Source: Sphingobacteriales bacterium TSM_CSM
GTDB lineage: Bacteria > Bacteroidota > Bacteroidia > Chitinophagales > UBA2359
DNA: 64,000 bases
Assembly (NCBI GenBank): GCA_002212725.1
Contig: MTCR01000097.1
Coordinates: 1 to 64,000 of the forward strand
Direction: 5' to 3'
The position numbers and the translations under genes were made by a program. Under the pieces are notes generated by a model. That model saw only the letters and a program-made list of their open reading frames with translations. It made no database searches and was not told where the DNA came from. Shown here piece after piece: positions 1 to 7,341 of the stretch; the first letter of the stretch is position 1; the number at the start of each line of letters is the position of its first letter.

Positions 1-20
1 GTTGGTTGCCATAAAAAGAG

Positions 21-28
21 TATTTTTG
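21..28 (+). promoter_or_regulatory. possible -7 element for folB
   Basis: TATTTTTG matches the Bacteroidota -7 consensus TAnnTTTG and lies 70 bp upstream of the folB ATG. A TTG at 2-4 would give a 16-nt spacer, shorter than the 19-20 nt seen at the better promoters in this window, so only the -7 box is supported. Confidence 0.4.
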
Positions 29-46
29 TTTACAATTATTGTGCCG

Positions 47-75
47 CAAAGGTACGTATTTTTAGGGTAAAACAA
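47..75 (-). promoter_or_regulatory. divergent promoter for a gene left of the window
   Basis: On the minus strand TTG (75-73), an 18-nt spacer and TACCTTTG (54-47) form a near-consensus Bacteroidota promoter. It points out of the window to the left, so it should drive a gene that starts before base 1 and is divergent from folB. Confidence 0.5.
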
Positions 76-97
76 TTAAACCCCCGAAAGGTTAAAC

Positions 98-463
98 ATG
101 AACAGCACCATTATTGGCATTGAAGGCATGGAATTTTACGCCCGGCACGGCTATTATGCAACCGAACAGGTGTGCGAAAACCGCTTTAGCGTTGATGTAT
201 ATGTACAACTGCCCCTTGACGAAAGCACGCTTGCCGACACCCTGGAGGGAACTGTGAACTATGAAACGGTGTTTACCATTTGCCGGCAAATTATGGACAA
301 GCCGGTAAAACTGCTCGAAACAGTAGCCTTTACCATTGCCCAAACCCTGCAGCAAAGGTTTCCGCAAGTGGCAGAAGTGCGGGTGCGGGTGAGCAAATGG
401 CATATACCCGGCAACCTTAACATAGCGCGTACTTTTGTGGAAGTGAAAAAAACTTTGGGGTAA
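98..463 (+). CDS. folB: dihydroneopterin aldolase
   Basis: Folate biosynthesis enzyme that cleaves 7,8-dihydroneopterin to 6-hydroxymethyl-dihydropterin and glycolaldehyde in the cytoplasm. The 121-residue length is normal for the family. Visible family signatures are the N-terminal GMEFYARHG segment with Glu23 in the place of the conserved pterin-site Glu, VNYE at about 53-56, KLLETVA at 71-77 with the pterin-anchoring Glu74, and Lys100 in VRVSKW, where the family has its catalytic Lys. The usual KPxAP after that Lys is KWHIP here, a modest divergence. The gene stands alone between a putative divergent promoter and tRNA-Cys, and no other fol gene is adjacent. The ATG at 98 is the only good start. 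Confidence 0.9.
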   Translation: MNSTIIGIEGMEFYARHGYYATEQVCENRFSVDVYVQLPLDESTLADTLEGTVNYETVFTICRQIMDKPVKLLETVAFTIAQTLQQRFPQVAEVRVRVSKWHIPGNLNIARTFVEVKKTLG

Positions 464-487
464 TTAGGTAAATTCAAAAATAAACCC

Positions 488-495
488 TATCTTTG
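488..495 (+). promoter_or_regulatory. -7 element of tRNA-Cys
   Basis: TATCTTTG, a perfect TAnnTTTG match, ends 11 bp before the first base of the tRNA, where a -7 box should sit. No TTG occurs 19-20 nt upstream. Confidence 0.55.
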
Positions 496-506
496 CACAC
501 GCAAAA

Positions 507-577
507 GGTCGGATGGCCGAGCGGCTAGGCAGAGGTCTGCAAAACCTCGTACACCGGTTCGATTCCGGTTCCGACCT
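507..577 (+). tRNA. tRNA-Cys (GCA)
   Basis: A complete cloverleaf can be drawn. The acceptor arm GGTCGGA (507-513) pairs with TCCGACC (570-576). The anticodon stem GAGGT/ACCTC encloses the loop CTGCAAA with anticodon GCA. The T arm CCGG-TTCGATT-CCGG is canonical. The discriminator is T577 and no CCA is encoded. It decodes UGC/UGU. Confidence 0.96.
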
Positions 578-589
578 CTTAAAAGTGCA

Positions 590-622
590 AAACTCCCGCA
601 TTAATATGCCGGGAGTTTTTTT
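590..622 (+). terminator. intrinsic terminator after tRNA-Cys
   Basis: AACTCCCG (591-598) and CGGGAGTT (610-617) form an 8-bp hairpin with an AT-rich loop, followed by a T tract. It closes the tRNA-Cys transcript. Confidence 0.8.
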
Positions 623-638
623 ATTTAAATACAAAACG

Positions 639-761
639 CCCTTTCATTTTACCGCAAGAACGCAAAGTTCCGCAAAGTTTTTTTGCGCTTTATGGTCGAT
701 GCTTCAAATGAGCAGGGAACAAGAGGAAATGCCGGTATTTACAGATAGCGCCTAAATAGTT
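639..761 (+). repeat. dispersed intergenic repeat, copy 1
   Basis: About 120 bp that reappears in opposite orientation at 13201-13323. Shared blocks include CGCAAAGTTCCGCAA, TCAAATGAGCA and TTTACAGATAG in the same order with small indels. Neither copy has a coding frame. It holds short tandem CGCAAAG units. The family and mechanism are unknown; see copy 2. Confidence 0.8.
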
Positions 762-860
762 ATTTTTAAAGCCCGCATTTGGTAATATATGCAGTATTTT
801 TTTGTATAAATTGCTGATTTATCTACTTTTTCCTTGATGAAAAAGTAGCAAAAAATCAAG

Positions 861-1020
861 CCCTTCTGAAAATCTGGCTAAAAATCTGCACTACGGGCGG
901 AAAGCGCCAATACAAACGCCGCCACCATACGGCTTTGCAATTAACTTTTGCAGGGCGTTTGTTGCGCCGCTTTCTTATCGCCCTGCGTTCCGATTTTTTT
1001 CACGCCGATTTTCAGAAGGG
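861..1020. mobile_element. MITE-like element with 14-bp terminal inverted repeats
   Basis: A perfect 14-bp inverted repeat, CCCTTCTGAAAATC (861-874) and its complement at 1007-1020, bounds a 160-bp non-coding stretch. A second nested inverted pair, CAAACGCC (913-920) and GGCGTTTG (954-961), would let the interior fold back. No transposase and no clear target-site duplication are seen. It fits a miniature inverted-repeat element or an intergenic foldback repeat. The rest of 762-1103 holds no gene I can support. Confidence 0.55.
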
Positions 1021-1103
1021 CAATAAAAAGACCGTTGAGATTAAGCAATTAATCATGCATTGTTCATTTGTGATGCTTCGGTACAAGAAAACGCAAGGCA
1101 AGG

Positions 1104-1676
1104 TTAGTCAATTACAATGGTTATTTTGGCTTTATCATTCCAGCGTTTTTTAATGTTATCGTACTCTTCATTGCTGATAATGCCTTCGTTGTGCAGACGT
1201 TCAATATCTGCCAAGGTAGCCATGTCGCGTCCGGCGCGCATTTGGTCTGCAAAAAGTTGCGACAGGTCTTTACCTTTTGCCTGCATTTGGCGGTAAAATT
1301 CGGTAAATTTGCTTATTTCGAAGTTTTCGAGGTTGCCACCTTCTTCAAAGTGTTTGGCCAGCGTTTGCCCCACCGCATAGGTACTTGCCCCCGAGAGCAC
1401 CGGCATAGCCACCAACCCGCCCAACGTGCCAATAACGGGCAACACTTTAATAACACTGCTCATAAGCCTTGGAGTCATGCCGCCCATAACAGCAATAACC
1501 CGCGTTTTGGCTTCGGATTGGGTATAAGAAACCCCATACGCACTGCAAAGTTGGTGTACCATATCTAACTGTACGGCAGTAACCAACCCAAAATCGAGCA
1601 GCGGAACAGGCAACAACCCGGCTGCTACTGCCCACGATACATGGGTGGAAATAATTTGTTGTGCTTCGGTTTTCAT
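1104..1676 (-). CDS. DUF697-family protein with C-terminal SHOCT-like motif
   Basis: A 190-residue protein starting at ATG 1676; the frame stays open upstream, but the extension is basic and unlike the family. Residues 15-50 carry the hydrophobic segment with PVPLLDFGLVTAVQLDMV, typical of DUF697 proteins (YcjF-like, often beside GTPases). A second glycine-rich hydrophobic hairpin follows at about 80-110. The last 30 residues (LADIERLHNEGIISNEEYDNIKKR region) look like a SHOCT module, a short helical oligomerisation motif. It is probably membrane-associated. No GTPase partner is adjacent and its role is unknown. It is divergent from the kinase-receiver gene, with about 180 bp between. Confidence 0.75.
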   Translation of the reverse strand: MKTEAQQIISTHVSWAVAAGLLPVPLLDFGLVTAVQLDMVHQLCSAYGVSYTQSEAKTRVIAVMGGMTPRLMSSVIKVLPVIGTLGGLVAMPVLSGASTYAVGQTLAKHFEEGGNLENFEISKFTEFYRQMQAKGKDLSQLFADQMRAGRDMATLADIERLHNEGIISNEEYDNIKKRWNDKAKITIVID

Positions 1677-1859
1677 TGTACTGCGTTTTATAGCTGCGCA
1701 TTGTACGCTGCTTTTTATATAATTAGTATGCCACCGTAAAGAAAAATTACGGGCGAAGGGCATTTTTTTAATGAGAAATATATAAAATGGAAAGGTAAAT
1801 TAATAACTTTGTAGGATGATGGAGGCGCTATTTGTTAAATAATTAAAAATGAAAAATAC

Positions 1860-3323
1860 ATGACAACTTTTCCCAATACGCCTAAGTTGGTGCTGGAAAA
1901 TATGCTGGAAGTGTTGGAATATGAACGCAAACGCATTAGCCTGAACCTGCACGACAGTGTACAGAATAAACTGCGACTGCTGCGCGATGAAATGCATGAG
2001 CCGGGGCAACGACAAAAAGTAGATGCAATTTTAGATGAACTGCGCAACATTGCCTATAATTTGGTGCCTAAAAGTTTGCAGGAATTTTCGCTAAAAGAGT
2101 ATCTGCTCATTTATACAGCTACACTGAACAAAACCTATAAGGGGCAGTTTCATGTGGATTACCGAAGTAATGTACAGATTGAGGTGCCAAAAGATATTGA
2201 AAACGAGCTATTTAATATTGTGCAGGAATGCATGACCAATATTAGTAAATACGCAGAATCGCCCTTGGTTTTAATAAGATACAATCAATTGCCCGATTCT
2301 CTGGAGTTTATTGTACAGGATTTTGGCGAAGGCTTTGATTTACAGGTTGCGCTGGAAAAAAATTCCATTGGCTTAAAAAGCATAATGGCAAGAACACAGT
2401 TTATAGGCGGTGAATGTAACATAAAAACGTTGCCGGACGGAGGCGGAGCAAGAGTAAAAATAACAATACCTATACGGGAAAGCTGGAGGGAGCAGGAAGA
2501 AAAGACTATTTTTGATGAGGATATTGAAAACAGGTTAAAAACTGCTTCGGCTCCAAGTTCGGAACAAATATATGAAGAAGATTTTGAGCCGAAGGTGTTT
2601 CTGCTTGTTGATAATCAACCCGAAATAGCTATCGGGCTAATTTCTATATTAACCAAAGAATGGTCACAAGCCACATTTCTTGCAGCAACCTCGGTAGAAG
2701 AGGCTTTTATTTTTCTGGAAGAAATGCCTGTAGATATACTCGTTACTGATATTAGTATGCCCGATAAATCGGGGTTAAATTTATTGGAATATGTTAAAGA
2801 TAAACACCCGAAAGTTAAAAAGCTTATTTACAGTATAAACGACAACCCGGCATATGTGTACAAGGCTATTCATAAGCTATCTGTTGATGGTTATATATGG
2901 AAAGAAGATACTCCGGCTGCAGAAGACGGGCATCAGTTAATAGAAGCAGTGAAGCAGGTAATTGCCACTAATGAGGCATTTTACAGCAGGCAAATTGAAG
3001 AGACAAGGAGTTATTTGGAACCGAAAACTCACGATATCAGGGAAGACAAGAAACATAGAGATATTTTCAGACAGTATGCTTTGATGATTAAAGAAAAATC
3101 GGTAAGCGGTTTATTGGAGGGTAAAGAAAACTGGCGCAAATTGTTAAGCAAAGATGTAAGAGATAAATTAGATGAAGTTGCCGACAGTAGCAGCATTGAC
3201 CGTTATTTCCGGTTATACAAGCAAAGTTTGGGTTTAAATGAGGATTGGGAAATTTTACAGTTAATTATGCAGGTTGCCAACGATTTTGGTTTGTTGGATG
3301 ATAAATCAGAAACAACCCTTTAG
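1860..3323 (+). CDS. histidine kinase-receiver hybrid protein
   Basis: A 487-residue soluble protein without signal peptide or membrane segment. Residues 15-90 resemble a HisKA_3 dimerisation/phosphoacceptor helix, with His31 in SLNLHDSVQNKL. Residues 110-205 form a HATPase_c domain with an N-box (TNIS), the G1 motif DFGEGF at 154-159 and a C-terminal GGG. Residues 245-350 form a response-regulator receiver with phosphoacceptor Asp297 in VTDISMPD and Asp251. The last 120 residues are helical and unassigned; I see no helix-turn-helix, so it should not bind DNA directly. It has no sensor domain, so the input must come from a partner. It is the first gene of the accessory block and ends in its own terminator 200 bp before viperin. 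A link to the viperin locus is inference from position only. Confidence 0.8.
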   Translation: MTTFPNTPKLVLENMLEVLEYERKRISLNLHDSVQNKLRLLRDEMHEPGQRQKVDAILDELRNIAYNLVPKSLQEFSLKEYLLIYTATLNKTYKGQFHVDYRSNVQIEVPKDIENELFNIVQECMTNISKYAESPLVLIRYNQLPDSLEFIVQDFGEGFDLQVALEKNSIGLKSIMARTQFIGGECNIKTLPDGGGARVKITIPIRESWREQEEKTIFDEDIENRLKTASAPSSEQIYEEDFEPKVFLLVDNQPEIAIGLISILTKEWSQATFLAATSVEEAFIFLEEMPVDILVTDISMPDKSGLNLLEYVKDKHPKVKKLIYSINDNPAYVYKAIHKLSVDGYIWKEDTPAAEDGHQLIEAVKQVIATNEAFYSRQIEETRSYLEPKTHDIREDKKHRDIFRQYALMIKEKSVSGLLEGKENWRKLLSKDVRDKLDEVADSSSIDRYFRLYKQSLGLNEDWEILQLIMQVANDFGLLDDKSETTL

Positions 3324-3346
3324 AGGTTAAGATACTGCATTTTAGT

Positions 3347-3386
3347 AAGCGGTTAAGCCTTTAATATATGGGTTTAACCGCTTTTT
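3347..3386 (+). terminator. intrinsic terminator after the kinase-receiver gene
   Basis: AAGCGGTTAA (3347-3356) pairs perfectly with TTAACCGCTT (3374-3383) and a short T run follows. It separates the kinase-receiver transcript from the viperin promoter just downstream. Confidence 0.8.
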
Positions 3387-3391
3387 CATTT

Positions 3392-3448
3392 ATCCAGATT
3401 GGATTCCAAAGTGGATTGAATTTACGGGAATTTAAGCACGTATTTTTG
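3392..3448 (+). promoter_or_regulatory. viperin promoter with two-tier palindromic operator (copy A)
   Basis: A 25-bp palindrome at 3392-3416 has outer arms ATCCA/TGGAT and inner arms ATTGGA/TCCAAA around a central T at 3404. The palindrome runs into TTG (3416-3418), then exactly 22 nt, then TATTTTTG (3441-3448), a perfect Bacteroidota -7 box. The viperin ATG is 79 bp further on. The same arrangement with identical spacing recurs at 4422-4478; 32 of the first 38 bases match. It looks like a regulator site abutting the -33 element. Whether it represses or activates cannot be read from sequence. The 22-nt spacer is 2-3 nt longer than the best promoters here, which would suit an activator-dependent or weak promoter. 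Confidence 0.75.
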
Positions 3449-3526
3449 AGTTTGTAAAACAGAAAGGAGATAAAAAGAAACTCCAATTTTCAATTACAAA
3501 TTCACCCATTTAAATACAGTGCATCT

Positions 3527-4405
3527 ATGAACATCCCATCAGTCAATTTTCATCTTTGGCAGCCCTGTAACATGCGTTGTAAATTTTGTTTTGCCACCTT
3601 CTTAGATGTAAAACAATCTGTGCTACCCAAAGGGCATTTACCAAAAGAACAGACCATTCAAGTGGTAGGGCAGCTTGCCAAAGCAGGGGTTAAAAAAATA
3701 ACTTTTGTAGGTGGAGAACCCACATTATGCCCTTGGTTGTCTCAACTTTTGCAAACTGCCAAGCAATTAGGTATGACCACCATGATTGTTACTAATGGCT
3801 CCCGCCTAACGCCTGAATACCTTGATACCATTCAGCCGCATACCGATTGGATAGCTTTAAGTATAGACTCAGTAAACGCTGAAACTCAACTAACCATTGG
3901 GCGTGCTGTAAGTGGAAAGATTATACCCGAAGAGGGTTATGAGCATATTGCCCAAATGATAAAAGACCGAAACATATGCCTGAAAGTAAACACAGTAGTG
4001 AACAGGTTTAACCTTGCCGAAGACATGAGCCAATTTATTGTGCGCTTACAACCGGAACGTTGGAAATTGTTTCAGGTGTTACCCATTGAAGGGCAAAATT
4101 GTGGCACTGTTGCGCCATTTTTAATTTCCGATGAAGAGTTCAAACAATTTGTTAAGCGCCACATCCATTTGGAACAAATAGGAATAGCTATGCAGCCAGA
4201 AGATAATGATGCCATGACCGGTAGTTATGTGATGATAGATCCCGCAGGAAGATTTTTTGATAATGTAAGCGGAGAACTCACCTATAGCCGCCCAATTTTA
4301 GAAGTTGGCGTTAAAGCAGCATTAGAAGACATCTGTTTTGATTACTCCAAATTTGTTGCCCGCGGCGGAAATTATGCATGGCAAAATGAGGCAAAGATGT
4401 CATGA
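3527..4405 (+). CDS. prokaryotic viperin, radical SAM ddhNTP synthase
   Basis: Predicted to use a 4Fe-4S cluster and S-adenosylmethionine to convert a nucleoside triphosphate to its 3'-deoxy-3',4'-didehydro form, a chain terminator of viral RNA synthesis. The 292-residue protein has no membrane helix. It shows CNMRCKFC (Cys14, Cys18, Cys21) in the CxxxCxxC cluster site, GGEP at 62-65 for SAM binding, KVNTVVNRFN at 153-162, WKLFQVLPIEGQN at 179-191, and a C-terminal GGNYAW at 280-285. The last three are hallmarks of viperins, including the human enzyme, and separate it from other radical SAM proteins such as MoaA. Substrate preference (CTP, UTP or GTP) cannot be read from sequence. No nucleotide kinase is adjacent. 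It is a single-gene unit with its own palindrome-bearing promoter. Confidence 0.93.
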   Translation: MNIPSVNFHLWQPCNMRCKFCFATFLDVKQSVLPKGHLPKEQTIQVVGQLAKAGVKKITFVGGEPTLCPWLSQLLQTAKQLGMTTMIVTNGSRLTPEYLDTIQPHTDWIALSIDSVNAETQLTIGRAVSGKIIPEEGYEHIAQMIKDRNICLKVNTVVNRFNLAEDMSQFIVRLQPERWKLFQVLPIEGQNCGTVAPFLISDEEFKQFVKRHIHLEQIGIAMQPEDNDAMTGSYVMIDPAGRFFDNVSGELTYSRPILEVGVKAALEDICFDYSKFVARGGNYAWQNEAKMS

Positions 4406-4421
4406 AATGGAAGATTTGAAA

Positions 4422-4478
4422 ATCCAGATTGGAATCCAATATGGATTGCATTTTTGGGAGCAAAGCGCTATAATTTTG
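4422..4478 (+). promoter_or_regulatory. promoter of the NYN-AAA-VWA unit with the same palindrome (copy B)
   Basis: The palindrome at 4422-4446 has perfect outer arms ATCCA/TGGAT and perfect inner arms ATTGGA/TCCAAT around a central A at 4434. TTG (4446-4448), a 22-nt spacer and TAATTTTG (4471-4478) follow, superimposable on copy A. It begins 17 bp after the viperin stop codon, and the NYN ATG is 154 bp downstream of the -7 box. The conserved geometry in otherwise divergent spacer sequence argues for function rather than recent duplication. Confidence 0.75.
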
Positions 4479-4632
4479 CGTTGTAGAAGGGGAGGGGTAG
4501 AACGCAACACATAAAAGCAGAACGAATAGATGCACGGCATTTATCCATTTTGGATGGGAACTGCCCAATGGCCCAAAACGTTTACCACATATCAAACTGC
4601 TCATAATTATCTCATCTAAAAAAACTAAAAAG

Positions 4633-5604
4633 ATGAATAAAATTGAAAATCTTACTCGTGTTGCTTTGTTGATTGACGGCGATAACATTTCGCCAGATTT
4701 TATACAAAAAGTACTTACAAAGGCCAAAAGTTTTGGCACACTTGTTATTAAACGCGTTTATGCCGATTTTACCCAGCCTCAGCACGCTGTTTGGAAAAAC
4801 ACGGTTTTGGATAACGGCCTGCACGCCATGCACACCTTCGCCTTTACCAAAGGTAAAAACACAACCGATATTGCCTTGGTAATTGATGCTATGGATTTAA
4901 TGTGCGCCAAAAAAGCCGATGTTTTTTGCATTGCCTCCAGCGACAGCGATTTTGCCCAACTTGCTGTGCGATTGCAGGAAAATGGCATTAAGGTAGTAGG
5001 GTTGGGTAAATTCTGTACCCTTCCGGCTTTCAGGAATGCCTGTTCAGAGTTTATTTACCTCGATGATGTAACCCCCAGCCAAGATGAAACCCAACCCGTA
5101 CTGCAAACCGAAGTTGAACCCGAAACTCCTGCACAGGAATTACCCGCCCTGCAAAACTTGCTGGAACAGGACATGAGTAATGACCAGGAAACTGTAAAAG
5201 AGGTAATTCCAGCTTATAAAGCCGAAGTTCCTCAACTGCCGGGGTTAAATGTTGTTGGAAAAATAGATTTGGAAACATTAGATAGCCGTACCGGAAAAAA
5301 GCTGAAACCTACTAATAAGGTAGAAGATACCCTGCCACCCGGTGAAATTACTTTTACCAAACCTGTTAATATTGATGGTACTTTTTTGAGCCGGTTCCAT
5401 GAAATTTTCCTTCAATTTGCAGGCAACCCAAATGGCACCGTATTGTTGAGCCAACTAAGCGAAACCCTTCGCAAAGCCAATAATTTTACGCCAAAACAAT
5501 TTGGTTTTATCAATTTCCGCATGTTTTGCGAATCTTTACACCCATATTATGAAGTAGTGAAACATCCTGACGGTTGTACTTGCTCCTTAAAAAAAGTAAA
5601 ATAA
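4633..5604 (+). CDS. NYN-domain (PIN-like) putative RNase with C-terminal OST-HTH/LOTUS domain
   Basis: A 323-residue cytoplasmic protein. Residues 8-150 form a NYN (LabA/DUF88) nuclease domain. Its acidic residues are visible as LLIDGDN (Asp15, Asp17), NTTDIALVIDAMD (Asp79, Asp85) and ASSDSDF (Asp104, Asp106), the metal-binding set expected of an active PIN-like ribonuclease. A charged, proline-rich linker covers about 150-250. The last 70 residues (FLSRFHEIFLQFAGN to the C-terminus) look like an OST-HTH/LOTUS RNA-binding module. The pairing of NYN with LOTUS is known in both bacteria and eukaryotes. It is the first gene behind promoter copy B and lies 50 bp upstream of the AAA+ gene, so it is probably cotranscribed with it. 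An RNase role in immunity is inference from its company. Confidence 0.85.
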   Translation: MNKIENLTRVALLIDGDNISPDFIQKVLTKAKSFGTLVIKRVYADFTQPQHAVWKNTVLDNGLHAMHTFAFTKGKNTTDIALVIDAMDLMCAKKADVFCIASSDSDFAQLAVRLQENGIKVVGLGKFCTLPAFRNACSEFIYLDDVTPSQDETQPVLQTEVEPETPAQELPALQNLLEQDMSNDQETVKEVIPAYKAEVPQLPGLNVVGKIDLETLDSRTGKKLKPTNKVEDTLPPGEITFTKPVNIDGTFLSRFHEIFLQFAGNPNGTVLLSQLSETLRKANNFTPKQFGFINFRMFCESLHPYYEVVKHPDGCTCSLKKVK

Positions 5605-5654
5605 ATAATGATATAAAATTTAACCACTTCAAAAAACTGTAAAACTAACTTGCC

Positions 5655-7229
5655 ATGACTATTAAAGAACAAATTGCCGAATTGCTGAAAGCCCTGAACA
5701 AAGGCGTGTATGAAAAAGAAAACGAAATGAAACTGGCATTATTAAGTGCTATTGCCGGCGAAAGTATTTTCATGTTAGGCGCGCCCGGTGTTGCCAAAAG
5801 CCTTATTGCCCGCCGCCTTAAATTTGCCTTTAAAAATGCTACTGCATTTGAGTACCTGATGAGCCGTTTTAGCACGCCCGATGAAATTTTTGGACCCGTA
5901 TCTATATCCAAACTGAAAGATGAAGACAAGTACGAAAGAATTGTAAAGAACTACCTGCCATCTGCACATGTGGTGTTTTTAGATGAAATCTGGAAAGCCG
6001 GCCCTTCTATCCAAAATGCCTTACTTACAGTGTTAAATGAGAAAGTATATCGAAACGGCGACCAGGAAGTTAAAGTACCCATGAAAGCCCTTATCTCTGC
6101 ATCTAATGAACTGCCCGCCTCCGACCAAGGTTTGGAAGCACTTTGGGACCGCTTTTTGGTGCGGTATGTAGTAGAAGGAATTAAAGAGGTAAAAAATTTT
6201 AACGAAATGATTGCCAATTCTTTTAACATTTATGAAGATAATGTTCCTGAGGAAATAAAACTAACCGAGGAAATTTATACTGCCCTGCAAGAGGCTATAG
6301 ACAAAGTAGAAATACCCGAAAACGTTTTTGGTGTTATACATGCCATACGCAATTACATAAACACATACAACCAACAGGAAGAAAACAAAGACCGGCAAAT
6401 ATATGTATCAGACCGCCGTTGGCGCAAAATTATACACCTGCTCCGCACATCGGCCCTTCTCAACGACCGCACTTCCGTAGATTTAATGGATTGCTTTTTA
6501 ATCTGCCATTGCCTTTGGAACGAACCCGAACAACGCTCTATAACGGAACAGTTTGTAAAAGATGCGGTGCAAAAGCACGGGTATAAGCTTAATTTCAATT
6601 TGAAGACAATTAAAGAAACAATTGCAGATTTAAAAGCTGAAGTTACAGAAGAAACAAAGTTTGTGAAGGATACCCGCGTTGAGACATTAAAATATATCAA
6701 AGAATATGACTGTTATGAAATTGAAGGTGTTGGCGAATATGATAAGTATTTAAGAAAGCAGGATTTAGAAGCGCTTAATGGTACAGAGCAATATATATAT
6801 CTTCATTATTCACAACATAGTAGCTTTTACCGTCATAGTCAATTCAGAATTCGTAAAGGGAGCGATAATTTTCATATTATTGTGAATGGTAAAGAGTGTG
6901 TCCTTAAAACCGAGATAATTGGCGATAAACGCCAGATTACCCGCAAACCCAACAAGGTTATGGAAAAACATTGGGACGAAAAAGTCGCCAAAATTCTTGA
7001 AACTACATCGGGCTTAAAAGAACAATTGGAAACATACAGACAGATGGATTTAAAACACCTTCGGGTAAATTTGTTTGTAGATCCCGCACTTGCCAATATT
7101 GTGGAAACCCATATCACCGACAAACGAAAAGCCATTGAAAAACTGGAAGTTGAAGTTAAGAGCATTCAAAGTGATTATAAAGCCTTAAAAGACGGAGAGG
7201 TAGTGATTCCGCCACCTAAGGGGAACTAA
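5655..7229 (+). CDS. ravA: MoxR-family AAA+ ATPase, RavA-like
   Basis: A 524-residue AAA+ ATPase, close to RavA in length. Walker A is GAPGVAKS (42-49), Walker B is VVFLDEI (Asp110, Glu111), sensor 1 is Asn151 in SASNELPA, and an arginine-finger candidate is Arg166 in LWDRFLVR. A helical lid follows to about 300; the charged C-terminal half is less conserved. MoxR ATPases act with von Willebrand A partners as chaperone-like machines. The matching ViaA-like partner is 750 bp downstream, separated only by a toxin-antitoxin pair. In enterobacteria RavA-ViaA is linked to respiratory complexes and aminoglycoside sensitivity. MoxR-VWA pairs in accessory islands have also been predicted to serve in conflict systems. 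The setting here favours the latter, by inference. Confidence 0.85.
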   Translation: MTIKEQIAELLKALNKGVYEKENEMKLALLSAIAGESIFMLGAPGVAKSLIARRLKFAFKNATAFEYLMSRFSTPDEIFGPVSISKLKDEDKYERIVKNYLPSAHVVFLDEIWKAGPSIQNALLTVLNEKVYRNGDQEVKVPMKALISASNELPASDQGLEALWDRFLVRYVVEGIKEVKNFNEMIANSFNIYEDNVPEEIKLTEEIYTALQEAIDKVEIPENVFGVIHAIRNYINTYNQQEENKDRQIYVSDRRWRKIIHLLRTSALLNDRTSVDLMDCFLICHCLWNEPEQRSITEQFVKDAVQKHGYKLNFNLKTIKETIADLKAEVTEETKFVKDTRVETLKYIKEYDCYEIEGVGEYDKYLRKQDLEALNGTEQYIYLHYSQHSSFYRHSQFRIRKGSDNFHIIVNGKECVLKTEIIGDKRQITRKPNKVMEKHWDEKVAKILETTSGLKEQLETYRQMDLKHLRVNLFVDPALANIVETHITDKRKAIEKLEVEVKSIQSDYKALKDGEVVIPPPKGN

Positions 7230-7341
7230 AAGAAGGTTGCCTTGTTTGCAAAAGCGACCCTATAACAAACTAATAGTCTGTTTCTAAAAAATCTGCTATC
7301 TTTACAAGGCGAACTATATAATAACCATTTAAGCAGCCAAT

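Noticed and set aside
513-755. An 80-codon open frame on the plus strand
   Set aside because: It runs through tRNA-Cys, a terminator and a dispersed repeat, and has no protein-like features.
935-1153. A 72-codon open frame on the plus strand
   Set aside because: It lies over the MITE-like element and the antisense of the DUF697 gene; composition is not protein-like.
3527-4405. MoaA or a generic radical SAM maturase
   Set aside because: The NRFN, WKxFQ..IEGxN and GGxYxW motifs fit viperin, and there is no second C-terminal Fe-S cluster as in MoaA.
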